DNA from: Acidobacteriota bacterium
GTDB lineage: Bacteria; Acidobacteriota; Terriglobia; Terriglobales; Acidobacteriaceae
Direction: 5' to 3'
Length of the DNA: 11,106 bases
Assembly (NCBI GenBank): GCA_021851465.1
Contig: JAJZDL010000088.1
Location: 1-11,106 of the forward strand
In this document: positions 1 through 6,876 of the stretch, piece by piece
How positions within the stretch are numbered: position 1 is the first letter of the stretch
How the letters are laid out: each line of letters opens with the position of its first letter
Position numbers and translations under genes: made by a program
The notes under the pieces: generated by a model
Told to the model about the DNA's origin: nothing
Database searches by the model: none
Seen by the model: only the letters and a program-made list of their open reading frames with translations

Positions 1-1
1 A

Positions 2-970
2 CAGGTCGGATTCCTGCTGATCGGTTTCGGCCTGATGCTTCTTATCGCACGGGTCGACTACCACCGGCTGGTGGCGATCGCGCCGTGGGCGTATGCGATT
101 GGGATTCTGTCGCTGGTGGCGGTCAAGCTGGTGGGGACCAAGGTGATGGGCGGGCGGCGCTGGATCAATCTGGGCGGGGGCGTGCATTTTCAGCCGTCGG
201 AGTGGGTCAAGCTGGTGCTGATTGTGGCGATCGCACGGTATTTCTGGGGGACAGCCGGGCGCGGGCTGAGCTGGATCGAGATTGGCAAGGCCTTCGCGCT
301 GGTGTGTGTGCCGATGGCGCTGGTGTTGGTGCAGCCGGATCTGGGGACAGCGCTCACCTACTTTCCAATCCTCGTGGCCGGACTGTTTCTGGGTGGGATT
401 CGGGTGAAGCAGGTTGCGGTCCTGCTGCTGGCGTTCACGATGTTGGCAGGCGGGGCGTGGATGAGCGGCAAGCGCCTGAAGCCCTACCAGATGGCGCGGC
501 TGACCAGCTTCCTCGATCCGGGCAGCGACCCGCGCGGGGCCGGATACCAGATTCTGCAATCGAAGATTGCGGTCGGGGCGGGGGGGCTGTGGGGCAAGGG
601 AACCAATCAGGGAACGCAGACGCAAGGGGATTTTCTTCCCATTCCTTACACGGACTTCATCTTCGCCGCCTTCTGCGAGGAGCACGGCTTTGTGGGCGGC
701 ATGGGGATATTGCTGCTGTACTTCCTGATCCTGATGCGTCTGATCGAGAACGCGCAGCAGGCATCCGACGTGCCTGGCGCGCTGATCGTGATGGGTGTAG
801 TGGCCGTGCTGCTCTTCCAGATTGTGGTGAATATCGGGATGGTGGTGGGGTTGATGCCGGTGACGGGCATTCCGCTGCCGCTGATGAGCTATGGCGGATC
901 GTCGATCCTGTTCACGTTTCTGGCGCTGGGCATCGTGATGAACATCCGAATGCGACGGTTTGTGAACTGA
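2..970 (+). CDS. rodA: RodA-type SEDS peptidoglycan glycosyltransferase (5' truncated by window)
   Basis: This is the C-terminal part of a SEDS-family protein that polymerises peptidoglycan strands from lipid II in the inner membrane, as part of the elongasome with a class B penicillin-binding protein. The frame is open from base 2, so the true start lies upstream; an internal ATG at 35 is not the start. Conserved blocks are visible in order: GGRRWINLGG, FQPSEWVKL, QPDLGTAL, DPRGAGYQILQSKIA, GGLWGKG, FLPIPYTDFIFA, and near the end GMPVTGIPLP-like and LMSYGGSS motifs. The Asp of YTDFIF (codon 653-655) aligns with the essential E. coli RodA Asp262. The GTQTQGDFLP segment and the absence of an FtsW-like C-terminal extension favour RodA over FtsW. 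Several membrane helices are evident. The gene ends 86 bp from the convergent transporter gene. The upstream neighbours, often mre genes or a PBP gene, are outside the window. Confidence 0.93.
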   Translation, partial: QVGFLLIGFGLMLLIARVDYHRLVAIAPWAYAIGILSLVAVKLVGTKVMGGRRWINLGGGVHFQPSEWVKLVLIVAIARYFWGTAGRGLSWIEIGKAFALVCVPMALVLVQPDLGTALTYFPILVAGLFLGGIRVKQVAVLLLAFTMLAGGAWMSGKRLKPYQMARLTSFLDPGSDPRGAGYQILQSKIAVGAGGLWGKGTNQGTQTQGDFLPIPYTDFIFAAFCEEHGFVGGMGILLLYFLILMRLIENAQQASDVPGALIVMGVVAVLLFQIVVNIGMVVGLMPVTGIPLPLMSYGGSSILFTFLALGIVMNIRMRRFVN

Positions 971-1056
971 GGCTGTCGTATCGGCATGGCGACGAGCAGG
1001 GCCTACGGCAGCCTGAGGGTTCGCCGAGCGGTTCGATGAACGTGTTTCGGCCCTCT

Positions 1057-2367
1057 TTAGATCTCCAGCACACTGTCGAGGGCGGAGCGGTCGCTGCGCG
1101 AATCGGGGTTGAATGGCTCGCGTGTGCGCGTGCCGAGCGCGTGGCGCAGGCCCGCCAGGGAGACCAGCGCCAACGCAAGGAGGCTTACGCCGTTCCAACG
1201 CCAGCGGCCCCAGGCCACGGTGGCAAGCGCGGAGCCGGATGCGGCACCTGCGAAGTAGAGGGTCATGTAGACGGTGTTCAAGCGGCTGCGCGCGGAGGGC
1301 ACCAGGCCGAAGATGCGGGTCTGGTTGGCGACCTGCGCGAGTTGCGCGCCCATGTCCAGGAGGATGACGCCGACCACCAGAAGGGCGATGTGCAGCGAAA
1401 ACGGGAGGCTGAAGGCCACGCCCGCCCACAGGAGCAGGTAGGAGAAGGCAAGCAGCGCGATTGCGGCGGTGAGCACCCATCGCGTGCCGCGGTTGTCGGC
1501 CAGCTTGCCCGCGACCGGGGCGACCATCGCGCCTGCCGCACCGACCAGGCCGAAGCTGCCCGCTACGCCCGCGCCCAGGCCGTAACGGCTGCTGAGGAGG
1601 AATGCCAGCGTCGTCCAGAAGCAACTGAAGGAGGCAAAGATGAGCGCGCCGATGAGGCTGGACTCGCGCAGGAGCGGCTGCGTCCGGAAGAGGGTCCAGA
1701 GGGAACGCATGGCGTCCGCGTAGCGAAGGTGCTGCCTGGGCGGCAGGCGCGGCATCGCTCGGCCAAGAAAAAAAAGAAATGCCGCATCGGCCAGCGCAGC
1801 AAGCACAAAGACGTATCGCCAGCCATCTGCGACCCAGAAGGCCCCTGCGGGAAAGAGGCGCGGAGCATGGAGGAAGAGCGCTGGAATGCGGCTGACCCAT
1901 CCGGCGAAGGTGCGCGCCAGCAGGATGCCCAGAAGAAGGCCCATCATCACGGTTCCGATGGCGCGCCCGCGCGCCCGGTTGGAGACCATGTCCGGCGCGA
2001 TGGGCACCACAACGTGCGTGACCGAGGCCGCCATTCCCAACACGACGCTGCCCGCGATAAGCCAGTCGAGCGAGGGCGCAATGGCGACCAGCAGCAGCGC
2101 CACGATGACGGCGGCGTACATGCGCATCATCAGGGCACGGCGCTCCAGCAGATCGCCCAGCGGGACGAAGAAGAGCAGGCCCAGAGCGTAGCCGACCTGC
2201 GTCGCGCCGGAGACGAACATCACGCGGCCGGCGGGCGCTCCGTAGGTCCTGCCCATCTCGACCAGCAGCGGCTGGTTGAAGTAGATGGTCGAGACGCCGA
2301 TGGCGCATGCCAGCCCAAGCAGGTGCAGTGGGGCGTGGGGCGTGGGGGATTTGGGATGCGATGTCAT
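1057..2367 (-). CDS. MFS transporter, NepI-like (DHA1-type) exporter
   Basis: The product is a 436-residue, 12-helix major facilitator protein, probably a proton-driven exporter of small molecules in the inner membrane. The sequence shows the hallmark N-terminus of the NepI-like group (STIYFNQPLLVEMG, residues 26-39), a motif A-type loop (PLGDLLERRALMM, 69-81), the RGRAIGT loop (133-139) and GLLLGILLART (143-153). The C-terminal half has the matching GLVGAAGAMVAPVAGKLAD block. The substrate cannot be read from the sequence. One oddity is an insert of about 20 residues (around 160-181, rich in Phe, Ala and Pro) before the DGWRYVF element; family members usually reach GWR directly. The ATG at 2367 is the only plausible start before the first helix, but no good Shine-Dalgarno precedes it. 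The gene is transcribed towards rodA and its promoter should lie in 2368-2450. I see no clear partner gene. Confidence 0.9.
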   Translation of the reverse strand: MTSHPKSPTPHAPLHLLGLACAIGVSTIYFNQPLLVEMGRTYGAPAGRVMFVSGATQVGYALGLLFFVPLGDLLERRALMMRMYAAVIVALLLVAIAPSLDWLIAGSVVLGMAASVTHVVVPIAPDMVSNRARGRAIGTVMMGLLLGILLARTFAGWVSRIPALFLHAPRLFPAGAFWVADGWRYVFVLAALADAAFLFFLGRAMPRLPPRQHLRYADAMRSLWTLFRTQPLLRESSLIGALIFASFSCFWTTLAFLLSSRYGLGAGVAGSFGLVGAAGAMVAPVAGKLADNRGTRWVLTAAIALLAFSYLLLWAGVAFSLPFSLHIALLVVGVILLDMGAQLAQVANQTRIFGLVPSARSRLNTVYMTLYFAGAASGSALATVAWGRWRWNGVSLLALALVSLAGLRHALGTRTREPFNPDSRSDRSALDSVLEI

Positions 2368-2454
2368 TTGGCGAGAGTGGCCCTAACTCCAGTGTAAGTC
2401 CAGGCGCGCACGAGCGCTCTGACCGCATGAATTCGTTTCGTCGGGGCCGTGGTT

Positions 2455-2480
2455 CCCAGGTCTCAAAATCGAGACCTGGG
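2455..2480. repeat. 10-bp perfect inverted repeat, dispersed hairpin type
   Basis: The arms CCCAGGTCTC and GAGACCTGGG are perfectly complementary around the six-base loop AAAATC. A weaker outer extension (GGTT on the left, GGCACC on the right) lengthens the stem imperfectly. It lies between the divergent transporter and hydrolase genes. No T-run follows on either strand, so it is not a standard intrinsic terminator. From memory, hairpins with an AAAATC/GATTTT loop and GGGGCACC edges recur between genes in Terriglobia genomes, which would make this a REP-like dispersed element. A second copy is not present in this window, so that part is recall. Confidence 0.7.
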
Positions 2481-2596
2481 GCACCCAAGTTTGGTACAAA
2501 GCCAATCGGTCAAAGGCCTAGCGCTGTCCATGCAGCGCGTAGCCGTGCGGCGGAGGCATTCCATGGGGGACGTTCCCAAACGTTGTTCTGGCGATG

Positions 2597-2602
2597 TATA
2601 AC
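2597..2602 (+). promoter_or_regulatory. Possible -10 element (TATAAC) for the hydrolase gene
   Basis: TATAAC sits inside a 12-base string, GCGATGTATAAC (2591-2602), that recurs exactly at 6209-6220 before the lipoprotein gene. No convincing -35 hexamer is found at 16-18 bp, the nearest being TTCCCA at 2573. Transcription from here would begin near 2609 and leave a leader of about 160 bases containing a hairpin and a palindrome. This is a weak call resting on one hexamer and its recurrence. Confidence 0.25.
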
Positions 2603-2696
2603 GCTTCTGCCTGGATTGAGCGGCCCATTCACGCTGGGAGAACCTGGATGCGACGAGCAAGTTCGCCGGAGCCGGGCCGGAGCGGGTTTGCAACGG

Positions 2697-2710
2697 GCCT
2701 GCCAACAGGC
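2697..2710 (+). promoter_or_regulatory. Small hairpin in the hydrolase leader
   Basis: GCCTG and CAGGC form a perfect five-base-pair stem with loop CCAA, sixteen bases before the larger palindrome at 2727. There is no U-tract, so it is not a terminator. It may simply add structure to the leader RNA. Five-base stems are common by chance. Confidence 0.3.
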
Positions 2711-2726
2711 ACGAACTTGGGCTTTG

Positions 2727-2747
2727 GCGGCAAGGAATCCTTGCCGC
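2727..2747. promoter_or_regulatory. Operator-like perfect palindrome upstream of the hydrolase gene
   Basis: GCGGCAAGGA and TCCTTGCCGC are perfect 10-base complements around a single central A. A one-base centre is poorly suited to an RNA hairpin and typical of a site bound by a symmetric dimeric repressor. It ends 22 bp before the ATG and 9 bp before the Shine-Dalgarno GAGGAG (2757-2762), where a bound repressor could block elongation or initiation. Sugar-responsive regulators of the LacI or GntR type often act on glycosidase genes this way. The regulator is not identified. In RNA it could still form an eight-pair stem. Confidence 0.5.
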
Positions 2748-2756
2748 ATGTCGCGA

Positions 2757-2762
2757 CGAGGA
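2757..2762 (+). promoter_or_regulatory. Shine-Dalgarno for the hydrolase gene
   Basis: GAGGAG lies about seven bases before the ATG at 2770. It is the clearest ribosome binding site among the complete genes in the window. It decides the start in favour of 2770 over the in-frame ATG at 2788, which has none. Confidence 0.7.
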
Positions 2763-2769
2763 GCTACCG

Positions 2770-5229
2770 ATGAAGAACATCTTTTCAATGCAGGCCGATC
2801 GCACTAACCGCACCGCAAGCTGCCATCGGCACACAATCGTCGCATGTGCCGGCGCAGTGCTTGCAGGCGCGCTGGCCCTGCTTGCGCCACGCTGCTTTGC
2901 GCAGCCGTCCGGTGGGCCGCATTCGACGACCCTTGCACAGCACAACTGGCAGAGGGTGCAGATGCCGACAGCGGCCGAGGTCGCGAAGGGCTGGATCAAT
3001 CCGCCGTCCGAGTACGGGCCGGAGCCCTACTTCGGGATGAATGGCGCTGTGACCATCGAGAGCCTGGCGCACGACCTCGACACGATGAAGGGCCTTGGCT
3101 TCCATGCGGTGGCGGCGCAGGCGGGCGGTGGCATGAAGCAGGCATACCTCTCGCCGGAGTACTTTGCGTTCTTCAAGCAGTTCGTCGAAGAGGCCAGGAA
3201 GCGCGACATGAAGGTCTGGATCGTCGATGAGATCGGCTATCCCAGTGGATTTGCGGGCGGGATGTTCACCAGGGAGAAGCCCGAACTGCGCATGCAGGCG
3301 CTCAGCATCTCGCAGCGGTTCCCGGTGAAGGCCGGCGAGACGCTGAACCAGGCGGTTGGCCCCGATGCCGTCGCGGCCGTTGCTGTCGGCGACGCCGGTG
3401 AGCGTGTGCCGGTGCCAGTCTCGCTCTCATCGGACGGAGGGCATCTATCGTGGACAGCCCCGGCAAGCGGCGAGTGGACGGTGATGGTTGTGGAGCACGT
3501 CTTCCGCACGTCGCCGACGCGCAGCGACGCCAATCCGACACACGCGAAGGACGCGTCGAACTCGCTTGAAGACTATATGAACCCGGAGGCGACGGCGGCG
3601 TATCTGGAGGCCACCCACAATGGCTACTACAAAGCCATGCCGGAGCTCTTCGGCAACACGATTCTCGGCTTCCGCGGCGACGAGCCGGACTACTCGATCG
3701 CCGGACTGCCTTGGACGACGAAGTTCTTCGATACCTTCCAACAGGTGAAGGGCTACGACATCCGTCCGTACCTGGGCGCGATGCTTCTGGCGCAGGGCGG
3801 AGGTGGACGCCCGAGGCCGGGACAGCCTGCTCCTCCACCCCCGGCCAAGCTGACGGATGCCGAGTTGCGCGCGAAGGCGGACTACTACGATGTCTTCTCG
3901 CAGATGTTCCGCGACGGCTTCTTCAAGCCGCAGGGGCTGTGGTGCGCGGCGCATGGCGTCGAGTACCAGGTCCACCTGAACCATGAAGAGATGGAGATGG
4001 AACTCACGCGCTCCGAGGGCGACTTCGAACGCGACATGAAGTACGTCGAGGTCCCCGGCATCGACGCCATCTGGCACCAGATATGGACGGACACGGTGTC
4101 GGATTATCCTCGACTGGCATCGAGCGCGGCGCATGTGTACGGGCATCCGCGCGCGTTCACGGAGACCTTCGCGGCGTACCGGCCCGCCCCGGATGTGACG
4201 ATGGCACGCTACATCCTGAACGAGGAGATGGTGCGCGGCGTGAACCTGATTGAGACGATGTTCTATTCGGCGAGCGCACCCGCTCCGTCTGCCGCGGCCT
4301 CCGCGCCGGCTGCTGCGTCGTCCGCATCGGAGGCTGCTCCGGCCGGGGCGACAGCGGCAGCGCCGATGCGTCCGCGCGGAGGCCCTTCGGCGCTGATGCG
4401 CGACCCGGCGTGGCCCGCGCTGATGGACTATGTGCGGCGGCTGAGCTACGCGATGAGCATGGGGCGCCCGGCGGCGACGGTCGCGCTGTATATTCCGTCG
4501 AGTTCGATGTGGCTCAACGATGCGGCTGCGGACACCGCCTTCGTCTCGACCGAGCGAATGCTCGGGGAACGGCAGATCGACTTCGACATCGTCAACCAGG
4601 ACGCGCTGGCCGAAGACCTGAAGGCCGGGCCTGGGTCCCTCGAATCCATGAGCGGAAACCGGTACCGGACGGTCGTCATTCCGTCGGCATCGGTCCTCTC
4701 TCAAGTTGAATTGACGCGGTTGCGAGCGTTTGCGCACGGCGGCGGCAGGGTCCTGTTTCTAGGGCGTACTCCTTCGCTGATCTCGGGCAAGACGATGCTG
4801 AACGCGCGCGCGGCGACTCCCACGGACTTTGCGTGGGCGACGGTGGAGACATCGGCGCAACTTCCTCCGACGCCAACTCCGCCGGCACAAGCTCCCGCGG
4901 AGCCGCCATCCCCGCAGGTTGTTCCAGCGGCGATCGAGACGGCGCTCAACACGGTCATCGGCACGCGCGAGGTCTCGCTCGATGCACCCGATCCCGCGTT
5001 GAAGGTGATGACACGGCGGCTACAGGACGCGAACGTTTACTTCTTCTTCAACGAGGGAGCGCAGGCCAGCACGCATACCATTACGCTGCGCGCCGCAGGC
5101 AAGACCGTCGAGGCGTGGAACCCGGCGACCGGCACGGTGTCGCAGGTTGCGGCGACGGCGGGCAAGGGCGCGGTCACGGTGAAGCTCGACCTGAAGCCGT
5201 ACGAGACGAAGCTGCTGACCGTGCGGTAG
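2770..5229 (+). CDS. Secreted glycoside hydrolase, GH106-like (alpha-L-rhamnosidase type)
   Basis: This 819-residue protein is probably exported to hydrolyse plant or microbial glycans. Residues 1-44 look like a Sec signal peptide: a long basic n-region, a hydrophobic core at about 22-40, and likely cleavage after CFA. The mature part opens with the pattern NPPSEYGPEPYFGMNG, then a DLDTMKGLGF helix, a YLSPEYF segment and VDEIGYPSGFAGG, the signature of the large GH106-related TIM-barrel hydrolases. Candidate catalytic acids are Glu305 (in RGDEPDY) and Glu465 (in FTETFA), with HLNHEEME between them; this is inferred from position, not known. The C-terminal half has a sugar-amidotransferase-like fold segment (VVIPSASVL, GGGRVLFLG) and a beta-rich tail ending LKPYETKLLTV. 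Three low-complexity inserts interrupt it: a Gly/Pro stretch (342-360), an Ala/Ser stretch (501-533) and a Pro stretch (695-721). Substrate specificity is uncertain, and other GH2- or GH106-like activities are possible. Confidence 0.75.
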   Translation: MKNIFSMQADRTNRTASCHRHTIVACAGAVLAGALALLAPRCFAQPSGGPHSTTLAQHNWQRVQMPTAAEVAKGWINPPSEYGPEPYFGMNGAVTIESLAHDLDTMKGLGFHAVAAQAGGGMKQAYLSPEYFAFFKQFVEEARKRDMKVWIVDEIGYPSGFAGGMFTREKPELRMQALSISQRFPVKAGETLNQAVGPDAVAAVAVGDAGERVPVPVSLSSDGGHLSWTAPASGEWTVMVVEHVFRTSPTRSDANPTHAKDASNSLEDYMNPEATAAYLEATHNGYYKAMPELFGNTILGFRGDEPDYSIAGLPWTTKFFDTFQQVKGYDIRPYLGAMLLAQGGGGRPRPGQPAPPPPAKLTDAELRAKADYYDVFSQMFRDGFFKPQGLWCAAHGVEYQVHLNHEEMEMELTRSEGDFERDMKYVEVPGIDAIWHQIWTDTVSDYPRLASSAAHVYGHPRAFTETFAAYRPAPDVTMARYILNEEMVRGVNLIETMFYSASAPAPSAAASAPAAASSASEAAPAGATAAAPMRPRGGPSALMRDPAWPALMDYVRRLSYAMSMGRPAATVALYIPSSSMWLNDAAADTAFVSTERMLGERQIDFDIVNQDALAEDLKAGPGSLESMSGNRYRTVVIPSASVLSQVELTRLRAFAHGGGRVLFLGRTPSLISGKTMLNARAATPTDFAWATVETSAQLPPTPTPPAQAPAEPPSPQVVPAAIETALNTVIGTREVSLDAPDPALKVMTRRLQDANVYFFFNEGAQASTHTITLRAAGKTVEAWNPATGTVSQVAATAGKGAVTVKLDLKPYETKLLTVR

Positions 5230-5263
5230 AGAGTCTGTGGGTTTTCCCCTCCTTTGGCGCGAA

Positions 5264-5273
5264 GGACGCGTCC
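5264..5273. promoter_or_regulatory. Self-complementary 10-mer between the hydrolase gene and kdsA
   Basis: GGACGCGTCC is perfectly self-complementary and lies 51 bp before the preferred kdsA start. It could be an operator half-pair, but a CpG-rich 10-mer palindrome arises easily in DNA of this composition. No terminator is evident in this 95-bp gap. Confidence 0.2.
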
Positions 5274-5311
5274 GGGCGGGGCATCCATACCCACTGACCG
5301 CTTAAGGTGCA

Positions 5312-5317
5312 TAGAAT
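5312..5317 (+). promoter_or_regulatory. Possible -10 element for a leaderless kdsA mRNA
   Basis: TAGAAT ends seven bases before the GTG at 5325. If it is a -10 box, transcription would start at or next to that GTG, giving a leaderless message. That would explain the absence of a Shine-Dalgarno before either candidate start. No clear -35 is seen; the nearest candidate, TACCCA at 5288-5293, is weak. Confidence 0.3.
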
Positions 5318-5324
5318 AGTCCTC

Positions 5325-6239
5325 GTGAACCATTCCTTCGATATCGGTCCCGTTCCCGTCGGTCGCGGCCAGATCTTTCTGGTCGCCGGGCCATGCGTGA
5401 TTGAGTCCGAGACGCACGCGCGCACGATGGCCGATGCGATCCAGCGGACCGCCGCGGACCTGCATATTCCATACATCTTCAAGGCCAGCTACGACAAGGC
5501 GAACCGCACCAGCATCCGGAGCTTTCGCGGGCCGGGACTGATCGAAGGCGCACGGATTCTGCGTGTGATCGCGCAGAGCAATGGCCTGCCGGTCCTGACG
5601 GACGTGCATACGCCGGAGGACTGCCTGCGGCTCTCAAAGGCGCTGGGCGATGTGGAGGCGGTGCTGCAGATTCCTGCGTTTCTCTGCCGCCAGACCGATC
5701 TGCTGATCGCCGCGGCGCACACGGGCCGGGCCATCAATGTGAAGAAGGGACAGTTTGTGGCGCCGCTGGACATGCAGCACGCGGTGCTGAAGGTGCGCGA
5801 CTCGGTTGCCACGATGAACAACGGCAGGCCAGCACGGGTCTTCCTGACTGAACGCGGCTCCAGCTTCGGCTACAACAACCTGGTGGTCGATATGCGCGCG
5901 CTGCCGATCATGCGGCGGTATGCTCCGGTCGTCTTCGACGGCACGCATTCGGTGCAGACGCCCTCGGCGGCGAACGGGGTGAGCGGCGGGCAGCCGGAGT
6001 TTATCCCGGTGCTGGCGCGCGCCGCTGTGGCTGCGGGCGTTGACGGTGTGTTCCTGGAGGTCCACGACGATCCGGCCAACGCCAAGTCGGACGGTGCCAA
6101 CGCGCTGCGCCTGGACAAGCTGAAGGGCCTGCTGGAACAACTGCTCGCAGTCCATGCGGCGTGCGCGGAGCGGGCCAAAGATGGCTTGCAGTCGGCACAC
6201 GGTGTCCAGCGATGTATAACAAGTGATGACGAGCGTTGA
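5325..6239 (+). CDS. kdsA: KdsA, 3-deoxy-D-manno-octulosonate 8-phosphate synthase, metal-dependent class
   Basis: The enzyme (EC 2.5.1.55) condenses phosphoenolpyruvate with D-arabinose 5-phosphate to Kdo-8-phosphate in the cytosol, feeding the Kdo that joins lipid A to the LPS core. The family motifs are complete: VAGPCVIESE, KASYDKANRTS, LPVLTDVH, IPAFLCRQTDLL, NVKKGQF, LTERGSSFGYNNLVVDMR and FDGTHSVQ. The Cys of AGPC, His of GTHSVQ, Glu of FLEVHDDP and Asp of AKSDGAN match the four metal ligands of Aquifex KdsA (Cys11, His185, Glu222, Asp233). It is therefore the metal-dependent type, unlike E. coli, which has Asn at the Cys position. GTG 5325 gives the start expected for the family; an in-frame GTG at 5307 adds six residues, and neither has a Shine-Dalgarno. 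A tail of about 20 residues beyond the barrel reaches into the promoter region of the next gene. The usual Kdo-pathway neighbours are absent. Confidence 0.95.
   Translation: MNHSFDIGPVPVGRGQIFLVAGPCVIESETHARTMADAIQRTAADLHIPYIFKASYDKANRTSIRSFRGPGLIEGARILRVIAQSNGLPVLTDVHTPEDCLRLSKALGDVEAVLQIPAFLCRQTDLLIAAAHTGRAINVKKGQFVAPLDMQHAVLKVRDSVATMNNGRPARVFLTERGSSFGYNNLVVDMRALPIMRRYAPVVFDGTHSVQTPSAANGVSGGQPEFIPVLARAAVAAGVDGVFLEVHDDPANAKSDGANALRLDKLKGLLEQLLAVHAACAERAKDGLQSAHGVQRCITSDDER
6215..6220 (+). promoter_or_regulatory. Possible -10 element (TATAAC) for the lipoprotein gene
   Basis: TATAAC lies within the 3' end of kdsA in the string GCGATGTATAAC, which also occurs at 2591-2602. Transcription would start about 6226, coinciding with an in-frame ATG (leaderless), or would leave a 20-base leader before the preferred ATG at 6247. 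No good -35 is present. Confidence 0.3.
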
Positions 6240-6246
6240 GAGTGCT

Positions 6247-6876
6247 ATGGGGAGTCGTTTGCAATGCCGGTTGTTTGACAATGCGTTGCCGCAGCCTGTA
6301 GTGGCGACGCTATTTCTATGTTTTTTGGTCGGGTGTGCCGACAAATATGGCCCTTCCCCTGCCGATCCATACGGCCCGCCTGTCGCTCCGGCGATTCGCA
6401 ATCAACCCGCGGATCAGAGTGTGCCCATGGGACTGCCGGCAACGTACTCGGTTTCGGCTTCCGGCTCTCCACTCAACTATCAGTGGGACGAGAACGGCAC
6501 GCCAATCCAGGGCGCGACGAGCGCCACCTACACCACTCCGCCAACGGCATTCACGGACACGGGTTTCACCTTTTCGGTCACTATCAGCAATTCTCTCGGG
6601 TCGGTCACGAGCACCCCGGCCACGCTCACTGTGACCGCGAGAGCGCCGAAGGCAGGCGATCTGCGCTTTCAGCAGGTGGATGGCGCCTCCACTGTCAATG
6701 GTTATGGCCCTACTGGACTTGCCTCGAATATCCCATCACGAGGACGAGCCGATTTTGGCCTCAGCATGGGCAGTCCTCTTTTCATGTCTACCATTAGCTG
6801 TGAACCTCCAGGAGTGGATCCCTTGGGCGATGGCTGCTTCTGGCGCTATGAACAGTTTGATCTCCCGACAATCTGA
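6247..6876 (+). CDS. N-terminal fragment: lipoprotein signal plus bacterial Ig-like domain
   Basis: Translated alone this gives 209 residues. The lipobox LVGC places the lipidated Cys at residue 30 (codon 6334-6336), after a hydrophobic stretch VVATLFLCFLVG; the Arg residues before it suit a type II signal peptide. A Pro-rich spacer is followed by an Ig-like domain (nt about 6394-6645) with the typical pattern NQPADQSV...ATYSVSASG...LNYQWDENGTPIQGAT...TFSVTISNSLGSVTSTPATLTV, common in surface proteins of Acidobacteriota. The segment after it (RFQQVDGASTVNGYG) starts an unrecognised beta-rich domain that continues in the other frame. ATG 6247 has a weak GAGAG four bases upstream. In-frame GTG 6223 and ATG 6226 are alternatives overlapping the end of kdsA. 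Confidence 0.6.
   Translation: MGSRLQCRLFDNALPQPVVATLFLCFLVGCADKYGPSPADPYGPPVAPAIRNQPADQSVPMGLPATYSVSASGSPLNYQWDENGTPIQGATSATYTTPPTAFTDTGFTFSVTISNSLGSVTSTPATLTVTARAPKAGDLRFQQVDGASTVNGYGPTGLASNIPSRGRADFGLSMGSPLFMSTISCEPPGVDPLGDGCFWRYEQFDLPTI

Noticed and set aside
971..1056. Possible terminator between rodA and the transporter
   Set aside because: Only a five- to six-base stem (GCCGA/TCGGC) with a long loop and no adequate T-run was found.
85..2397. A 770-codon open frame on the plus strand
   Set aside because: It runs through rodA in a shifted frame and then antisense to the transporter. Its composition (Arg, Gly, Ala, Gln, His rich) is that of a shadow frame in GC-rich DNA, while both real genes carry family motifs.
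3445..4737. A 430-codon minus-strand frame
   Set aside because: It lies wholly antisense to the hydrolase and is dominated by Arg and His, with no recognisable motif.
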